A stretch of 6,814 nucleotides of DNA. Origin: Clostridia bacterium (lineage in GTDB: Bacteria > Bacillota_A > Clostridia > Oscillospirales > Acutalibacteraceae). Shown in pieces: positions 6,284-6,814 of this stretch (the stretch's first letter is position 1; the number at the start of each line of letters is the position of its first letter). Location: positions 1 through 6,814 of the forward strand of contig JAFYOA010000089.1 in assembly GCA_017547865.1 (NCBI GenBank). The letters are read 5' to 3'. A program made the translations under genes and the position numbers. The notes below the pieces were generated by a model. That model ran no database searches. It saw nothing but the letters and a program-made list of their open reading frames with translations, and was not told where the DNA came from.

Positions 6284-6312
6284 TTGATTGTTAAGATAAA
6301 AAGTGCTACAAT
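6284..6312 (+). promoter_or_regulatory. Promoter of the lipoprotein gene at 6360
   Basis: TTGATT (6284-6289), a 17-base spacer and TACAAT (6307-6312) preceded by TGC. The predicted start near 6319 leaves a leader of about 41 bases. It is divergent from the promoter at 6234-6261, with 22 bases between the two -35 elements. Confidence 0.8.
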
Positions 6313-6322
6313 GACAAAAAGC

Positions 6323-6339
6323 AGGCTGCGCTGCAGCCT
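6323..6339 (+). promoter_or_regulatory. 5' leader stem-loop of the lipoprotein gene at 6360
   Basis: AGGCTGC (6323-6329) pairs with GCAGCCT (6333-6339) around a GCT loop. It lies within about five bases of the predicted 5' end and just before the ribosome site at 6345-6351 (AGAGAGG apart from its first base). No T run follows, so it is not a terminator. A 5' mRNA stabilising stem is the likeliest role. Confidence 0.5.
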
Positions 6340-6359
6340 ATGGAAGAGAGGTTTTATTC

Positions 6360-6814
6360 ATGAGAAAATTCCTTGCGGTTTTGCTGGTGCTGGCTATGCT
6401 GCTGGCTATGCTGCTGGCTGTGGGCTGCTCTGGCAAAGCACCTGCCGGTTCCACCGGAGAGACTTCCACCGTTTCCACTGCCGAAAGTTCTGAAGAAGAG
6501 TCTTCAAAAGACGGTGTTGGCCTGGGGGATGTGCTGAGCGCTGTGGGCGACCTGCTGGACGGCAATAAACTGCCCACCCTGGAACTGGACGGCAAGACCT
6601 ATACCTACGGCGATAAGATCGATCTGGAAGCCATGGCCGAAAAATACCCGGATGCCCGGTGGGTTGTGGCGAAGCCTTCCAGGATTGAAGAAATGGATAT
6701 CAGTATTTGGAATCGCGGCTGGCCGATTGCGTTTGATGAGGAAGGCCGCTGGCTTTACAAAACAGATGATGAGCCGGATCCGTGGATCTCTTGTATCTAC
6801 GTTGGCAAGGATTC
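6360..6814 (+). CDS. Putative lipoprotein, 3' end outside the window
   Basis: The frame is open from ATG 6360 to the edge and gives the first 151 residues. A lipoprotein signal peptide (MRK, then a leucine/alanine-rich core with a repeated LAML) leads to the lipobox AVGC, with the modified cysteine at residue 23. A Ser/Thr/Glu-rich linker follows (about 24-50), then GVGLGDVLSAVGDLLDGNK, and a folded domain from about residue 73. Residues 73-97 (from TLELDGKTYTYGDKIDL) align without gaps to residues 91-115 of the zinc-ribbon protein, sharing ten identical positions. AGAGAGG lies about 8 bases before the start. It should be an outer-face membrane-anchored protein of unknown role. The divergent neighbour is also a lipoprotein, but I see no comparable close similarity to it. 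Confidence 0.87.
   Translation, partial: MRKFLAVLLVLAMLLAMLLAVGCSGKAPAGSTGETSTVSTAESSEEESSKDGVGLGDVLSAVGDLLDGNKLPTLELDGKTYTYGDKIDLEAMAEKYPDARWVVAKPSRIEEMDISIWNRGWPIAFDEEGRWLYKTDDEPDPWISCIYVGKD
6390..6413 (+). repeat. 12-base tandem repeat inside a signal peptide
   Basis: CTGGCTATGCTG is present twice in direct succession, and a partial third copy (CTGGCT) follows to 6419. Each unit adds four codons (LAML) to the hydrophobic core of the lipoprotein signal peptide, so gain or loss of a unit keeps the frame. Confidence 0.85.

Noticed and set aside
1..6814. Defence system, CRISPR array, prophage or mobile element
   Set aside because: I saw no repeat-spacer pattern, transposase, integrase, toxin-antitoxin pair or attachment-site repeats. 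All genes look like ordinary chromosomal ones.

Overview
The window reads as ordinary chromosome of a Gram-positive gut-type Clostridia bacterium. An Oscillospiraceae/Ruminococcaceae-like origin is my best guess, inferred from style and not proven. Supporting signs are moderately GC-rich genes with AT-rich spacers, strong AAGGAGG-type ribosome binding sites, Gram-positive lipoprotein signal peptides, a zinc-ribbon membrane protein of the kind common in Clostridia, and a small acidic/basic helical protein type often annotated only as hypothetical in these genomes. There is no rRNA, tRNA, CRISPR array, transposase or phage gene. Every spacer is shorter than 300 bases.

Left part (1-3000, minus strand): three genes read right to left. 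First is an endonuclease/exonuclease/phosphatase-fold hydrolase (2145-2906). It is followed by tldD (672-2072) and the 5' part of its partner tldE/pmbA (1-675), which runs off the window. tldD and tldE overlap by ATGA, so they are translationally coupled and should make the TldD/TldE heterodimeric metallopeptidase. tldD also has its own extended -10 promoter in the gap after the hydrolase gene.

Middle (2907-4770, plus strand): a compact divergent promoter region drives the hydrolase leftwards and an EamA/DMT transporter (3031-3930) rightwards. A membrane protein with an N-terminal zinc ribbon (3954-4733) follows 23 bases behind the transporter, and this unit ends at a clear intrinsic terminator.

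Right part (4771-6814): a promoter with a perfect -35 starts a two-gene unit, a duplicated YegP/DUF1508 protein and a 75-residue helical protein with a glycine-rich tail. A terminator shared with a convergent minus-strand lipoprotein gene (5541-6200) closes it. A second divergent region (6201-6359) drives that lipoprotein leftwards and another, truncated lipoprotein gene (6360 to the edge) rightwards.

Nothing here amounts to a convincing new system. The points most worth following are an ungapped similarity between the outer domain of the zinc-ribbon protein and the last lipoprotein, the RiPP-leader-like look of the 75-residue protein not far from a TldD/TldE peptidase pair, a recurring GTGC-TA extended -10 in four of six promoters, and a 12-base tandem repeat inside a signal peptide.
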